Under the pieces are notes generated by a model. It did not search any database, was not told where the DNA came from, and saw only the letters and a list, made by a program, of their open reading frames with translations. This document shows positions 25,864-34,991 of a stretch of 64,000 nt of DNA, piece by piece; positions within the stretch are counted from its first letter, which is position 1; every line of letters begins with the position of its first letter. This DNA is from Streptomyces sp. NRRL B-3428 (GTDB lineage Bacteria; Actinomycetota; Actinomycetes; Streptomycetales; Streptomycetaceae): assembly GCA_000721375.1 (NCBI GenBank), contig JOGW01000009.1, positions 62,001 through 126,000 on the forward strand, in the 5' to 3' direction. The position numbers and the translations under genes are program-made.

Positions 25864-25953
25864 GTGGACCCCAAGACCAGAAACCGGATCATGGCCGGTG
25901 TGCTCGTACTGATGTTCGCCGTGATCGCCGTGGCGGCGGCGGTCGGCGGCTGA
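25864..25953 (+). CDS. 29-residue single-helix membrane peptide
   Basis: A short ORF starts at GTG 25864, nine bases after the thpR stop, and codes for VDPKTRNRIMAGVLVLMFAV followed by a further hydrophobic stretch ending VGG. It has a basic N-terminus and one transmembrane helix. I recall similar short proteins at this place in other Streptomyces, which supports it. The ribosome site is weak (CGAAG). A strong terminator follows. Function is unknown. Confidence 0.55.
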   Translation: MDPKTRNRIMAGVLVLMFAVIAVAAAVGG

Positions 25954-25962
25954 TCGCCGATG

Positions 25963-25997
25963 TCGGCGGGGACCCTCCATGCGAGGGTCCCCGCCGA
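25963..25997. terminator. Bidirectional terminator hairpin
   Basis: A perfect 15-bp stem (TCGGCGGGGACCCTC against GAGGGTCCCCGCCGA) with a five-base loop lies between the plus-strand thpR unit and the convergent aldo/keto reductase gene (stop 26012). Confidence 0.85.
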
Positions 25998-26011
25998 TGC
26001 CGTCTGCCGAA

Positions 26012-27001
26012 CTACCAGGCAAACGCCTCCGGCGAAGGACCCGGGCCCGGGAAGATCGCGTCCAGTTCGGTGAGGAGTTCGGCCGACAGGTCGAGGTCCA
26101 GGGCCCGAAGCGCCGAATCCAGCTGGTCCGCCGTGCGCGGGCCGACGATCGGGCCCGTCACGCCCGGCCGCGTGAGCAGCCACGCGAGGGCCACCTCGCC
26201 CGGTGCCAGGCCGTGCTTGTCCAGGAGGTCCTCGTACGACTGGATCTGCGCGCGGATCGTGGAGTCGGCCAGCGCCTCCGCCGAGCGGCCCGAAGCGCGG
26301 CGGCCGGCGGTCGCCTCCTTCTTGAGTACGCCGCCGAGCAGGCCGCCGTGCAGCGGGGACCAGGGGATCACCCCGAGGCCGTAGGCCTCGGCCGCCGGGA
26401 TGACCTCCATCTCCGCGCGCCGCTCGGCCAGGTTGTACAGGCACTGCTCGCTGACCAGGCCCACCATGCCGCGCCGGGCTGCCGCCTCGTTGGCCTGGGC
26501 GATCTTCCAGCCGGGGAAGTTCGAGGACCCGGCGTAGAGGATCTTGCCCTGCTGGATGAGGACCTCGATCGCCTGCCAGATCTCGTCGACGGGCGTCGAG
26601 CGGTCGACGTGGTGGAACTGGTAGATGTCGATGTAGTCCGTCTGCAGGCGCTTGAGCGAAGCGTCCACCGCGCGGCGGATGTTGACCGCCGAGAGCTTGT
26701 GGTGGTTGGGCCAGGTCTCGCTGTCGAGCGCCATGTTCCCGTAGACCTTCGTGGCCAGGACGGTCTTGTCGCGCCGCCCGCCGCCCTCGGCGAACCAGGT
26801 ACCGATGATCTCTTCGGTACGGCCCTTGTTCTCGCCCCAGCCGTACACGTTGGCGGTGTCGAAGTAGTTGATCCCCGCGGCGAGCGCGGCATCCATGATC
26901 GCGTGGCTGTCGGATTCATCCGTCTGCGGACCGAAGTTCATGGTGCCGAGGACGAGGCGGCTGACTTCGAGTCCTGTGCGTCCGAGCTGCGTGTACTTCA
27001 T
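26012..27001 (-). CDS. Aldo/keto reductase
   Basis: The 329-residue TIM-barrel oxidoreductase uses NADPH to reduce aldehydes or ketones. The catalytic tetrad is visible: Asp and Tyr in DTANVYGWG (about 50-58), Lys in LATKVYG (about 85) and His in YQFHHVD. Near the C-terminus GPIVGPRTADQLDSAL binds the cofactor phosphate. The length and the VLGTMNFGP motif place it in the YajO/Tas-like group. It is 25 bases downstream of nudK in the same direction, so the two form an operon. The substrate is unknown. Confidence 0.92.
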   Translation of the reverse strand: MKYTQLGRTGLEVSRLVLGTMNFGPQTDESDSHAIMDAALAAGINYFDTANVYGWGENKGRTEEIIGTWFAEGGGRRDKTVLATKVYGNMALDSETWPNHHKLSAVNIRRAVDASLKRLQTDYIDIYQFHHVDRSTPVDEIWQAIEVLIQQGKILYAGSSNFPGWKIAQANEAAARRGMVGLVSEQCLYNLAERRAEMEVIPAAEAYGLGVIPWSPLHGGLLGGVLKKEATAGRRASGRSAEALADSTIRAQIQSYEDLLDKHGLAPGEVALAWLLTRPGVTGPIVGPRTADQLDSALRALDLDLSAELLTELDAIFPGPGPSPEAFAW

Positions 27002-27026
27002 GGGAAGCCAGCCAACGCCTTGGAGT

Positions 27027-27728
27027 TCACTCCAGGCAAGGGGGCCGTTCGCTGTGCGGGCGCACCGCGAACGGACCGTCCAGGGCCGCCCATTGGAGCA
27101 GCATGATCGTCTTGCCGTCGGCGATCCGGCCGTCGCGGATCATCGCGAGAGCGGTGGGGAAGGGGAGTTCGAGGACTTCGATGTCCTCGCCCTCTTCCTC
27201 GACCCCGCCACCGTCCGAGATCCGGTCGGCCGGGGTGTACGGCGCCGCGTAGAAGTGCAGGCGCTCGGTGACCGAGCCCGGGCTCATGTACGCGTCGAAG
27301 ACCGGGGTGAGCGGGCCGAGTTCGACGCCCAGCTCCTCGGCGCTCTCGCGCCGGACCGCCGTCAGCGGATCGTCCGCGTCGAGCAGGCCCGCGGCTGCTT
27401 CGACGAGCATCCCGTCCGGGTGGTCGTTGACGTAGACCGGGTAGCGGAACTGCCGCGTGAGCAGGACGCAGCCGCGCTCGCTGTCGTACGGCAGGACGAC
27501 CGCACCGTTGCCGCGGTCGTAGGTCTCGCGTGTCTGGCTCTCCCAACGGCCGTCGCGGCGGCGGTAGTCGAAGGTCGTACGGCGCAGGACGTGCCAGCCG
27601 CACGAAGTGAGCTCCACGTCCCGTACGACCACGTCCGGATTGCGGGACAGCTCACGCCCCGCCTGGTCGAGGCCTGTGCGGCCGCGGTGGTCGGGGGTTG
27701 CTGTGCCCGGCAGCAGCTTCTCGCTCAT
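27027..27728 (-). CDS. nudK: Nudix hydrolase, GDP-mannose/ADP-sugar pyrophosphatase type
   Basis: The 233-residue protein matches NudK closely: ETYDRGNGAVVLPY, LLTRQFRYPVYVN, AGLLDADDP, AYMSPGSVTERLHFY and EDIEVLELPF. The Nudix box ends RRESAEELGV with both metal-binding Glu residues. NudK enzymes cut GDP-mannose or similar nucleotide sugars. Compared with E. coli NudK it has about 30 extra N-terminal residues. It is the first gene of an operon with the aldo/keto reductase, divergent from a DeoR-type regulator 51 bases away. The substrate is inferred from similarity. Confidence 0.88.
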   Translation of the reverse strand: MSEKLLPGTATPDHRGRTGLDQAGRELSRNPDVVVRDVELTSCGWHVLRRTTFDYRRRDGRWESQTRETYDRGNGAVVLPYDSERGCVLLTRQFRYPVYVNDHPDGMLVEAAAGLLDADDPLTAVRRESAEELGVELGPLTPVFDAYMSPGSVTERLHFYAAPYTPADRISDGGGVEEEGEDIEVLELPFPTALAMIRDGRIADGKTIMLLQWAALDGPFAVRPHSERPPCLE

Positions 27729-27743
27729 GGTGCGCTACCGTAC

Positions 27744-27768
27744 ACGTAGAAACGTGCAAGAACGTGAA
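27744..27768. promoter_or_regulatory. Repeated ACGT half-sites between nudK and the DeoR gene
   Basis: AACGTG occurs at 27751-27756 and 27761-27766, one helical turn apart, with a related ACGTAG at 27744-27749. DeoR-type proteins often bind direct repeats. The site lies in the 51-base divergent region, so it could control both nudK and the regulator. Confidence 0.45.
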
Positions 27769-27779
27769 GGAGTACGCGA

Positions 27780-28538
27780 ATGTTGGCCGCTGAACGGCGT
27801 GATCATCTGCTCGGGCTGCTGGCGCGCGAGGGCAAGATCGTGGCCAAGGAGGTCGCCGCCGACCTGGGGCTCTCCGAGGACAGTGTCCGGCGTGACCTGC
27901 GCGATCTCGCGGCCGAAGGGCTGTGCCAGCGGGTGTACGGGGGTGCGCTGCCGGTGTCGCCGGCCGTGGTCGACTACACCGCCCGCAAGAACGTCGCCCC
28001 GGACGGCAAGCGCAAGGTCGCCGTCGCGGCCGCCGCTCTGGTCCCGAAGGGCGGCTCGGTGATCCTCGACGGCGGTACGACGGCGCTCGCCGTCGCGCAG
28101 GCGCTCCCGAAGGATCTGGACTGCACGGTGATCACGCACAGCCCGACCATCGTCGCGGCCCTGCTCGACCACCCGCGCGCGGAGCTCTTCCTGCTCGGCG
28201 GGCGGATCTTCAAGCACTCGGCCGTGGCGTGCGGGGCGGCCGCCGTGGAGGCCGCGCAGAACGTCTCCGCCGATCTCTGTCTGCTCGGCGTCACCGGCGT
28301 ACACCCGGAAGCCGGGCTGACCACCGGGGACGCGGACGAGGCCGCGATGAAGCGGGCCCTTGCGGCGCGGGCCGCCGAGACGTACGTCCTCGCCTCCTCC
28401 GAGAAGCTGGGCACGGCCTCGCAGTTCCGGGTCCTGCCCTGGGCGAAGGTGAGCGGGGTGATCACCGATGCCGGGCCGGGGGACGCGATGGTCGGGGAGC
28501 TCGGCAAGCTGGGTGTGGAGGTCCTGGCGGCGGGCTGA
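27780..28538 (+). CDS. DeoR-family transcriptional regulator
   Basis: The 252-residue protein starts at ATG 27780 after an AAGGAG site. An N-terminal winged helix (VAADLGLSEDSVRRDLRDLA and RVYGGALP, about 22-60) is followed by a phosphosugar-sensing domain with the DeoR marks VILDGGTTALAVA, VITHSPTIV, LLGGRIF and DAD near residue 185. DeoR regulators answer to sugar phosphates and often control sugar catabolism. The divergent nudK-aldo/keto reductase operon is a reasonable target. The effector is unknown. Confidence 0.92.
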   Translation: MLAAERRDHLLGLLAREGKIVAKEVAADLGLSEDSVRRDLRDLAAEGLCQRVYGGALPVSPAVVDYTARKNVAPDGKRKVAVAAAALVPKGGSVILDGGTTALAVAQALPKDLDCTVITHSPTIVAALLDHPRAELFLLGGRIFKHSAVACGAAAVEAAQNVSADLCLLGVTGVHPEAGLTTGDADEAAMKRALAARAAETYVLASSEKLGTASQFRVLPWAKVSGVITDAGPGDAMVGELGKLGVEVLAAG

Positions 28539-28574
28539 AACGGGCTGGTCGGTGCGGGAGTTCGACGTGGGCGC

Positions 28575-29708
28575 TCAGTGCGGGAGTTCGACGCGGATGC
28601 CGAGGCCGCCCGCCGGATTCGCCTTCGCGTCCAGCGTTCCGTGGTGGGCCGTGGTGACCGCCCGGACGATCGCCAGGCCCAGACCGTGGCCCGTACGGTC
28701 GCCCGCGACACGGGACTTCGCGCGGTAGAACGGCTCGAAGAGGCGGGAGAGCTGGGCCTCGTCCACTTGTGGGCCCGTGTTGGCGACTTCGAGGACCACC
28801 GCCGCGTCCACGCGCCGCAGCCGGACGTCCACCGAGCCCTCGGGCCCGTTGTGGGTCAGCGCGTTGTCCAGGAGATTGCCGAGCAACTGCCGCAGCAGGA
28901 CGGCGTTTCCGGCCGTCGTGCAGTTCGGCGCGATATCGGTTGAGATCTTGATGGCGTACGAGGAGGCCTCGGCCGTCCGTTCCGCCACCACTGTCCGTAC
29001 CAGCGCCGAGAGATCCACCGGCTCCGGGTCGAAGGCCGCGTTCTCCGCGCTCGCCAGGTCGAGCAGGGCGTGCACGATGCGGATACCGCGCTCGTTGGTC
29101 TCGCGGAGCATCGGCAGGAGTTCGGCCAGCTCCTCGCGGGACGGTTCGTCGCCCGCGACCTGGAGGGCGGCGCGGGTGGTGGCCAGCGGGGTGAGGAGTT
29201 CGTGGGAGGCGTTGGCCGCGAAGCGCTGGTGGGAGGCGAAGGACGCTTCGAGGCGGTCGAGCATCTCGTCGAAGGTGTCGGAGAGGTCCTTCAGCTCGTC
29301 CTTGGGACCTGTCGCGTCGAGGCGGTCGCCGAGGTTGCCGTCCGCGGCCTTGCGGGCGGCCTCGTTGATGGTGTGCAGCGGGGCGAGCAGTCGCTTGGAG
29401 ATGAACCAGCCGGCGCCCAGGCCCAGCGCGCCCACGATCAGGACGCCGCCGACGGAGACGGCGAGGACGGTGCTCCAGACGTCCTGCGCGGAGGAGATGT
29501 CCGCGTGCTCACCGCTGGCCGGAAGGCGCATGCCGGGGACCACGTCCGTGACATCCGACGGGTCGACGACCACGGTGTCCGAGAAGCCGTACGTCGGAAG
29601 GAAGCGCATCCCCACGTAGATGATCGCGACCATCAGCGCCGCGCAGACGGCGAGGGCGCTCGCGAAGCCGAGGAAGAGGCGGGCGTGGATGCTCAGGGAG
29701 CGCTTCAT
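28575..29708 (-). CDS. Sensor histidine kinase
   Basis: The 377-residue kinase has membrane helix 1 (about 12-34), a short extracytoplasmic loop of about 50 residues, helix 2 (about 83-105), a HAMP domain, the H-box ASHELLTPLATTR (about 193), the N-box LLDNALTHN and the G-box GHGLGLAIV. ATG 29708 overlaps the stop of the response regulator gene (ATGA). The short sensor loop fits an intramembrane or envelope-stress sensor. The two genes are divergent from a MacB-like ABC exporter, which is a likely target. Confidence 0.93.
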   Translation of the reverse strand: MKRSLSIHARLFLGFASALAVCAALMVAIIYVGMRFLPTYGFSDTVVVDPSDVTDVVPGMRLPASGEHADISSAQDVWSTVLAVSVGGVLIVGALGLGAGWFISKRLLAPLHTINEAARKAADGNLGDRLDATGPKDELKDLSDTFDEMLDRLEASFASHQRFAANASHELLTPLATTRAALQVAGDEPSREELAELLPMLRETNERGIRIVHALLDLASAENAAFDPEPVDLSALVRTVVAERTAEASSYAIKISTDIAPNCTTAGNAVLLRQLLGNLLDNALTHNGPEGSVDVRLRRVDAAVVLEVANTGPQVDEAQLSRLFEPFYRAKSRVAGDRTGHGLGLAIVRAVTTAHHGTLDAKANPAGGLGIRVELPH

Positions 29709-30421
29709 ACGGACCCGGGTCCTGACTCCGGCACCGACTCCGGCCCTGACTTCGGCGCCGACTCCGCCCCCAGGTAGTAGCCCGCACTGATCGCCGTCTG
29801 CACCAGCTGCGGTTCGCCCAGCTTTTTCCTCAGGGTGTGGACGACGAGGCGTACGGCGTTGGTGAAGGGGTCGGTGTGTGCGTCCCACGCCTTGTCGAGC
29901 AGGTACTCCGCGCTGAGCACCCCTCCGTCCGCGCGCATGAGCAGTTCAAGGACGGAGAGCTCCTTCGGCGTCAGCTTCACCTCCGTACCCGCACGCGTCA
30001 CCCGGCGGCGGTGGGTGTCGAACTCCACGTCCGCGAAGGCCAGGACGGGGGAGTGGGCCATGGGACTGCGGCGGTACAACGCCCGCAGCCGCGCGACGAG
30101 TTCGGGGAAGTCGAAGGGCTTGGCGAGATAGTCGTCCGCGCCGAGCCCGAGGCCCTCCACCTTGTCGCCGAGCCGGCCCGCGGCCGTCAGCATCAGGATG
30201 CGGCAGCCCAGGTCCATGTGCACGATCCGGCGGCAGACCTCGTCGCCGTGCACACCCGGCAGATCGCGGTCCAGGACCACCGCGTCGTAGTCGTAGACGC
30301 TCACCCGCTCCAGGGCGCTCGCCCCGTCGTGGACCACGTCGACGGCGATGGACTCGCGGCGCAGTCCGATTTCCAGGACGCGCGCCATGTACTGCTCGTC
30401 CTCCACCACAAGTACCCGCAC
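29705..30421 (-). CDS. OmpR-family response regulator
   Basis: The 238-residue regulator has a receiver domain (VLVVEDEQYMARVLEIGLRR; phospho-acceptor Asp in VVLDRDLPG; Lys in LAKPFDFPEL). An OmpR winged helix follows (LTPKELSVLELLMRADG, VVHTLRKKLG). The last 20 residues are a Ser/Pro/Glu-rich tail of imperfect repeats (SGPESVPESGPGS). GTG 30421 is chosen, with an AAAGG site at the right spacing. An in-frame ATG lies further upstream. It probably binds the 21-bp dyad at 30467-30487 and activates the divergent ABC genes and its own operon. Confidence 0.92.
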   Translation of the reverse strand: MRVLVVEDEQYMARVLEIGLRRESIAVDVVHDGASALERVSVYDYDAVVLDRDLPGVHGDEVCRRIVHMDLGCRILMLTAAGRLGDKVEGLGLGADDYLAKPFDFPELVARLRALYRRSPMAHSPVLAFADVEFDTHRRRVTRAGTEVKLTPKELSVLELLMRADGGVLSAEYLLDKAWDAHTDPFTNAVRLVVHTLRKKLGEPQLVQTAISAGYYLGAESAPKSGPESVPESGPGSV

Positions 30422-30466
30422 GCGCTGCCTTTTCTGAGAATCCGCTGAAACTGTTCCGGGAATTTC

Positions 30467-30487
30467 CGGTACGTCCCACACGTACCG
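30467..30487. promoter_or_regulatory. 21-bp dyad in the divergent two-component/ABC promoter
   Basis: CGGTACGT and ACGTACCG are perfect 8-bp inverted arms around CCCAC. The site lies 46 bases before the response regulator start and 104 before the ABC permease start. Another imperfect hairpin (TACCGC at 30483 with GCGGTA ending at 30510) overlaps it. It is the best candidate for the response regulator operator. Confidence 0.6.
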
Positions 30488-30590
30488 CATCCGTCTTATC
30501 AGACGCGGTATTTGAGTCGTGTATGAGAGGCGTGGGCGACGGTCCTGCGGACGAACACCGCTCAAAACCCGGCGTTCCTAACTTGGCCGT

Positions 30591-32033
30591 ATGAATCTGT
30601 TCAAGCGAGCCTGGTGGCGGCTGTGGGGCCAGCTGGGCAAAACCGTGATGATGACGGGCCTCTTCTTCGTCATCTGCACCCTGGTCCTTTCCGGCTTTCT
30701 CATTCAGTCGGCCGCAGCACGCGCCGCGGAATCGGCGAAGAACAGCGTGGGCGCCGTTGCCACGATGCAGTTGGATCTGAACGCCCTGATCAATTCCGGG
30801 AAGATGCAGCAGGGTGGCGGGCCAGGGCAGCCGGGCATGATCGGCGCCGAGGGCGATCTGCACCGCTCCCTGGTGGACAAGATCTGCAAGTCGTCGGTGG
30901 TGGCCTCGTGCAACTACATGAAGGACGGTGTGGCCGCCCCGACCGACCAGGTGAAGCTGCACCAGCCGGTGCCGGCCCCGTCCGGCCAGGACAGCGGTGG
31001 TGTGGACTTCTTCAAGGCGGACGGCATCCGCGATCTGGAAGAGGTCGGGGACTTCCGCAACGGCGACTCGAAGATGATCGCAGGCTCGCCCATCAAGCCG
31101 GACAGCAAGAGCGACATGGTCGTCATCGAGGAGCGGGTGGCGAAGGACAACGGTCTGAAGGTCGGCGACAAGGTCAAGCTCAACGCCAATATCCAGAACC
31201 CGGACGGCCGCCTCAGCACCAAGGAGATGGACTTCGTCGTCGGCGGCATCTACCGCAGCAGCACGGCCGACACCGGTACGTACGTCCCGCCGATGATGGC
31301 GCCCTCGAACCAGATCTACGTCACCCCGGACGGGGCCACCCGCCTGGACGGCAAGGAGGTCGGCCAGGACGGCGGTGTGGTCAAGTCGGCCACCTTCACC
31401 CTGCGCGACCCCGGTGACCTGGGCCAGTTGAAGAAGGACGCCGAGGCGGCCGGTGCCGATCTGCGGATCTTCCCGCTGAGCGTCAACGACAAGCAGTTCA
31501 AGACCCTCGTCGGCCCGATCACCAAGACCGCGGACTTCGCCACCGTCACGGTCTGGCTGGTGGCGGTCGCGGGCACCGTGATCCTCGCGCTGATCATCGC
31601 CTCCTCGCTGCGCGAGCGGCGCAAGGAGCTCGGCATCCTGCTCTCGCTCGGCGAGAAGAAGCCCAAGCTGCTCGGCCAGCATCTGGTCGAGGTGGTCGCC
31701 TGCGCGGTCCTCGCCATCGGATTCGCCGCGGCCGGCAGCCAGTTCCTGTCCCAGGCCATCGGCGACCGGCTGCTCGCCGGCGAGGTCTCCTCGGCCAACG
31801 AGCAGGCAGCCAACGACGCCGGCAAGCCCGATCCCACGGATCCGACGGGCGGTGCGAACAGGAGCGACGAGCCGAAGGTCGAGCCCATCGACTCCATGGA
31901 CATCAAGCTCGGCCCCTCCGACATCGCCAAGGTCGGCGCCACCGGTCTCGGTATCGCGGCGCTCGCCACCCTCGTCCCCGGTGCACGCGTGCTGCGCCTC
32001 AACCCGCGCGACATCCTCATGAAGGGCGACTGA
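30591..32033 (+). CDS. MacB/FtsX-type ABC transporter permease
   Basis: The 480-residue protein has an N-terminal membrane helix (about 18-40), a large extracytoplasmic MacB-like region (about 45-310), three C-terminal helices (about 315-340, 365-390 and 445-460) and the FtsX pattern SSLRERRKELGILLSLG. Such permeases with a LolD-like ATPase act in peptide or lipid export and envelope stress. There is no ribosome site before ATG 30591. TAACTT (30579-30584) is placed as a -10 for transcription starting at the ATG, so a leaderless message is likely. The neighbouring two-component system probably controls it. Confidence 0.9.
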   Translation: MNLFKRAWWRLWGQLGKTVMMTGLFFVICTLVLSGFLIQSAAARAAESAKNSVGAVATMQLDLNALINSGKMQQGGGPGQPGMIGAEGDLHRSLVDKICKSSVVASCNYMKDGVAAPTDQVKLHQPVPAPSGQDSGGVDFFKADGIRDLEEVGDFRNGDSKMIAGSPIKPDSKSDMVVIEERVAKDNGLKVGDKVKLNANIQNPDGRLSTKEMDFVVGGIYRSSTADTGTYVPPMMAPSNQIYVTPDGATRLDGKEVGQDGGVVKSATFTLRDPGDLGQLKKDAEAAGADLRIFPLSVNDKQFKTLVGPITKTADFATVTVWLVAVAGTVILALIIASSLRERRKELGILLSLGEKKPKLLGQHLVEVVACAVLAIGFAAAGSQFLSQAIGDRLLAGEVSSANEQAANDAGKPDPTDPTGGANRSDEPKVEPIDSMDIKLGPSDIAKVGATGLGIAALATLVPGARVLRLNPRDILMKGD

Positions 32034-32034
32034 C

Positions 32035-32747
<713 letters not shown>

Positions 32748-32754
<7 letters not shown>

Positions 32755-33422
32755 GTGTACGGCCCGCCCAGCTCCCACGCCTGGTCCATGGCGTCCGCGA
32801 AGGCCGCCGCCAGTTTGTGCTCGCCGCTCGCGTTCGGGTGCGTTCCGTCGTAGGTGTCGTGATGGATCTCGTACCCGGCCGGCGGCGAGGCGAGCAGCAG
32901 CGGGGAGCGGTCCGTGTCGAGGTCGGCGACGGCCTTCGCGAGGAGCTCGTTGAAACGGGCCACCTCGAGGGCGAAGTCCGGGTCGTCCTCGGCGCGGGTG
33001 TTGGGGATCACCGGCAGCAGTACGGCGGCGATGTTCGGGTTGGCGGCGCGGGCCTCGGCGATGAAGGTACGGGCGTTGGCGGCCGTCTTCTCGGCGTCGG
33101 TGTAGAAGCCGAGGTCGATCAGGCCGAGCGAGATCAGCAGCAGATCGGCGCGGGTGGACCGTACGGTCTCGCCGATCAGCGGTGCCATGTGCTGCCAGCC
33201 CTCGCCCCAGCCCGCCAGGTGCTGCTGCGGGAAGTCCGGGTCCGCGTACTCATGGGACACGGGTTCGCCGGCCGCCTTGTCGAACAGGGCGGTGCGCGGG
33301 CCGACGATCTGGAACGGGGCGCCGTATGCGGTGCGCAGGTGCTGCCACATCCGGTAGCGCCAGGTGTGCTCGCCGGCGCTGCCGATGGTCATCGAGTCGC
33401 CGACGAATAGGAGCCTGAGCAT
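32748..33422 (-). CDS. SGNH/GDSL-type esterase
   Basis: The 224-residue protein starts best at ATG 33422 (MLRLLFVGDSMTIG). GTG 33443 is an alternative. Block I has the nucleophile Ser in GDSMT. Blocks II and III are indistinct, apart from LLISLGLIDLGF. Block V has the Asp and His in YDGTHPNASG. No signal peptide is visible, so it is probably cytoplasmic. Family members hydrolyse esters of lipids, sugars or peptides. It converges on the ABC ATPase with a seven-base overlap. Confidence 0.85.
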
Positions 33423-33505
33423 CCGCTCATCATCGCGGATCACGGGGCCCGTCGCGCTGTGAGGCTGCCCACCTCGGGGCGGCGCCGTGGACGTACGGTG
33501 GGGCC

Positions 33506-34498
33506 ATGCGTCTGCTTCTCGGTGCGGCGGTCACGGCCGTCGCGTCCTTCTGCGTCCTCGGATCCGCCCCCGCGGCCTTCGCCGCGAACGACGGCTTCAC
33601 GATCGAGGACCCCCGGATCACCGAGTCCAGCGGCCTCGTCGCCAGCAAGAAGCACCCGGGCGTCTACTGGACCCACAACGACAGCGACGACGGCTCGTAT
33701 CTCTACGCCGTGGACAGCAGATCCGGGAAGACGCTGGCGCGCGTCACCATGCAGGGCGTCGGCCAGGCGCGGGACGTCGAGGGCATCTCGATCGGCCCCG
33801 ACGGCGATCTCTACGTGGGCGACATCGGCGACAACCTCGGCGGCACCTGGGACCACGTGTGGATCTACCGGCTTCCCGAGCCGTCCGAGCTGCGGGATCA
33901 GACGGTCAAGGCCACGCAGTACGACGTCACGTACGCCGACGGCGCCCGCGACGCCGAGGCGATCATGGTGCATCCGAAGACCGGCCGCGTGTACATCGCC
34001 GACAAGAAGCGGGATGTGGGCGGGAGTCTGTACGAGGGGCCCGCCGAACTGAAGGCCGGGCGCAACAACGTCTTCAAGAAGATCGCCGACATCGATCTGT
34101 GGACCACGGACGGCGCCTTCTCGCCGAGCGGCGACAAGCTCGTGCTGCGCAGCTACTTCGGTGCGCAGGCCTACGACTGGAAGGACGGCCGGATCCAGGG
34201 CGACGGGGACAGCGTCCGGGTGCCCATCCAGCGTCAGGGCGAGTCGCTGGCGTACTCGCCGGACGGTACGACGCTGATGTACGGCAGTGAGGGCGTCGGC
34301 AGTGACGTCGAGCCCGTCGAGGCGCCGGATGCCCCCAAGTCCCCTGACGGCGGCGGTGGTTCGGGGTCGGGTGACCAGGCGGCGGACGACGACGGCGACG
34401 GCTCGGGCTCCGGGTTCAAGAACGGGGCCATCGCGCTCGCCGCCGCCGTACTGGCTCTGCTGGGTCTGAAGGGTCTGCTGAAGAAGAAGCCTCAGTGA
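33506..34498 (+). CDS. Secreted beta-propeller-like protein with C-terminal anchor
   Basis: The 330-residue protein has a Sec signal peptide (cleavage after AAFA, about residue 26). The repeated blade-like strands (VYWTHNDSDDGSYLYAVDS, DGDLYVGDIGDN, TGRVYIADKK, DGTTLMYGSEG) suggest a beta-propeller of the SdiA-regulated or esterase-like type. Acidic loops such as NDSDDG may bind metal. A Gly/Ser/Asp-rich linker (about 280-305) leads to one membrane helix (GAIALAAAVLALLGL) and a KKKPQ tail. It is therefore held on the outer face of the membrane. Function is unknown. Confidence 0.82.
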   Translation: MRLLLGAAVTAVASFCVLGSAPAAFAANDGFTIEDPRITESSGLVASKKHPGVYWTHNDSDDGSYLYAVDSRSGKTLARVTMQGVGQARDVEGISIGPDGDLYVGDIGDNLGGTWDHVWIYRLPEPSELRDQTVKATQYDVTYADGARDAEAIMVHPKTGRVYIADKKRDVGGSLYEGPAELKAGRNNVFKKIADIDLWTTDGAFSPSGDKLVLRSYFGAQAYDWKDGRIQGDGDSVRVPIQRQGESLAYSPDGTTLMYGSEGVGSDVEPVEAPDAPKSPDGGGGSGSGDQAADDDGDGSGSGFKNGAIALAAAVLALLGLKGLLKKKPQ

Positions 34499-34523
34499 CC
34501 GGACGCCTTTCGGGCGGATCCGG

Positions 34524-34958
34524 TCACTCGCCGAGCAGCCGCACTTCGTAGTGCAGCGTCTTGTACTTGCGCACCTTGTGGAACGCGGGCACGAACATCC
34601 CCTGCAGCAGCCGGTGTTTGCGCTTGAGGAGCGTGGCCGCGCGCTGCGCCTCCTCGCTGCCGAGGTCTAGCAGCCGTACCCGCGCCTTGAACGGCGGTCC
34701 GGTGGGGACCCCGCGCGCGGTCGACGGGGAGATCTCCACCTCGGGGTTGTTCCGCATCCGCTTGGCCTTCCAGGCGGCGTCGTACGTACGGATGTAGGCG
34801 TGGTCGCCGTCCACGGCGATGTTGACCGGCGTGCCGACCGCGGTGCCGTCGCGCTTGTACGTGGTGAGCAGGATGTTGCGCTGCTTCACGAACGGGGCGA
34901 GTCCGGGGCTCGGGGTGCCTTCGCCGGGCGTTCCGGCGGGCTCACTGGATGAAGTCAT
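34524..34958 (-). CDS. PPOX-class F420-dependent oxidoreductase
   Basis: The 144-residue split-barrel protein has the family marks LAPFVKQRNILLTTYKRDG, GTPVNIAVDGDHAYIRT and AKRMRNNPEVEISPSTARG. Members bind F420 or flavin and reduce various substrates. ATG 34958 is used. The AAGG before it is very close, and ATG 34967 is an alternative. It lies 33 bases downstream of a TetR gene in the same direction. An 18-bp imperfect palindrome overlaps the end of that gene. Confidence 0.85.
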   Translation of the reverse strand: MTSSSEPAGTPGEGTPSPGLAPFVKQRNILLTTYKRDGTAVGTPVNIAVDGDHAYIRTYDAAWKAKRMRNNPEVEISPSTARGVPTGPPFKARVRLLDLGSEEAQRAATLLKRKHRLLQGMFVPAFHKVRKYKTLHYEVRLLGE

Positions 34959-34973
34959 GCCTTCCATGCATGC

Positions 34974-34991
34974 ACTGAACGGGCGTTCTGT
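34974..34991. promoter_or_regulatory. Imperfect 18-bp palindrome between tetR and the oxidoreductase
   Basis: GAACG (34977-34981) and CGTTC (34984-34988) with outer AC/GT pairs form an 18-bp dyad. It overlaps the tetR stop and lies just before the oxidoreductase start. It could be an internal operator or part of a hairpin. It does not resemble the tandem GTAC sites on the other side of tetR. Confidence 0.35.
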
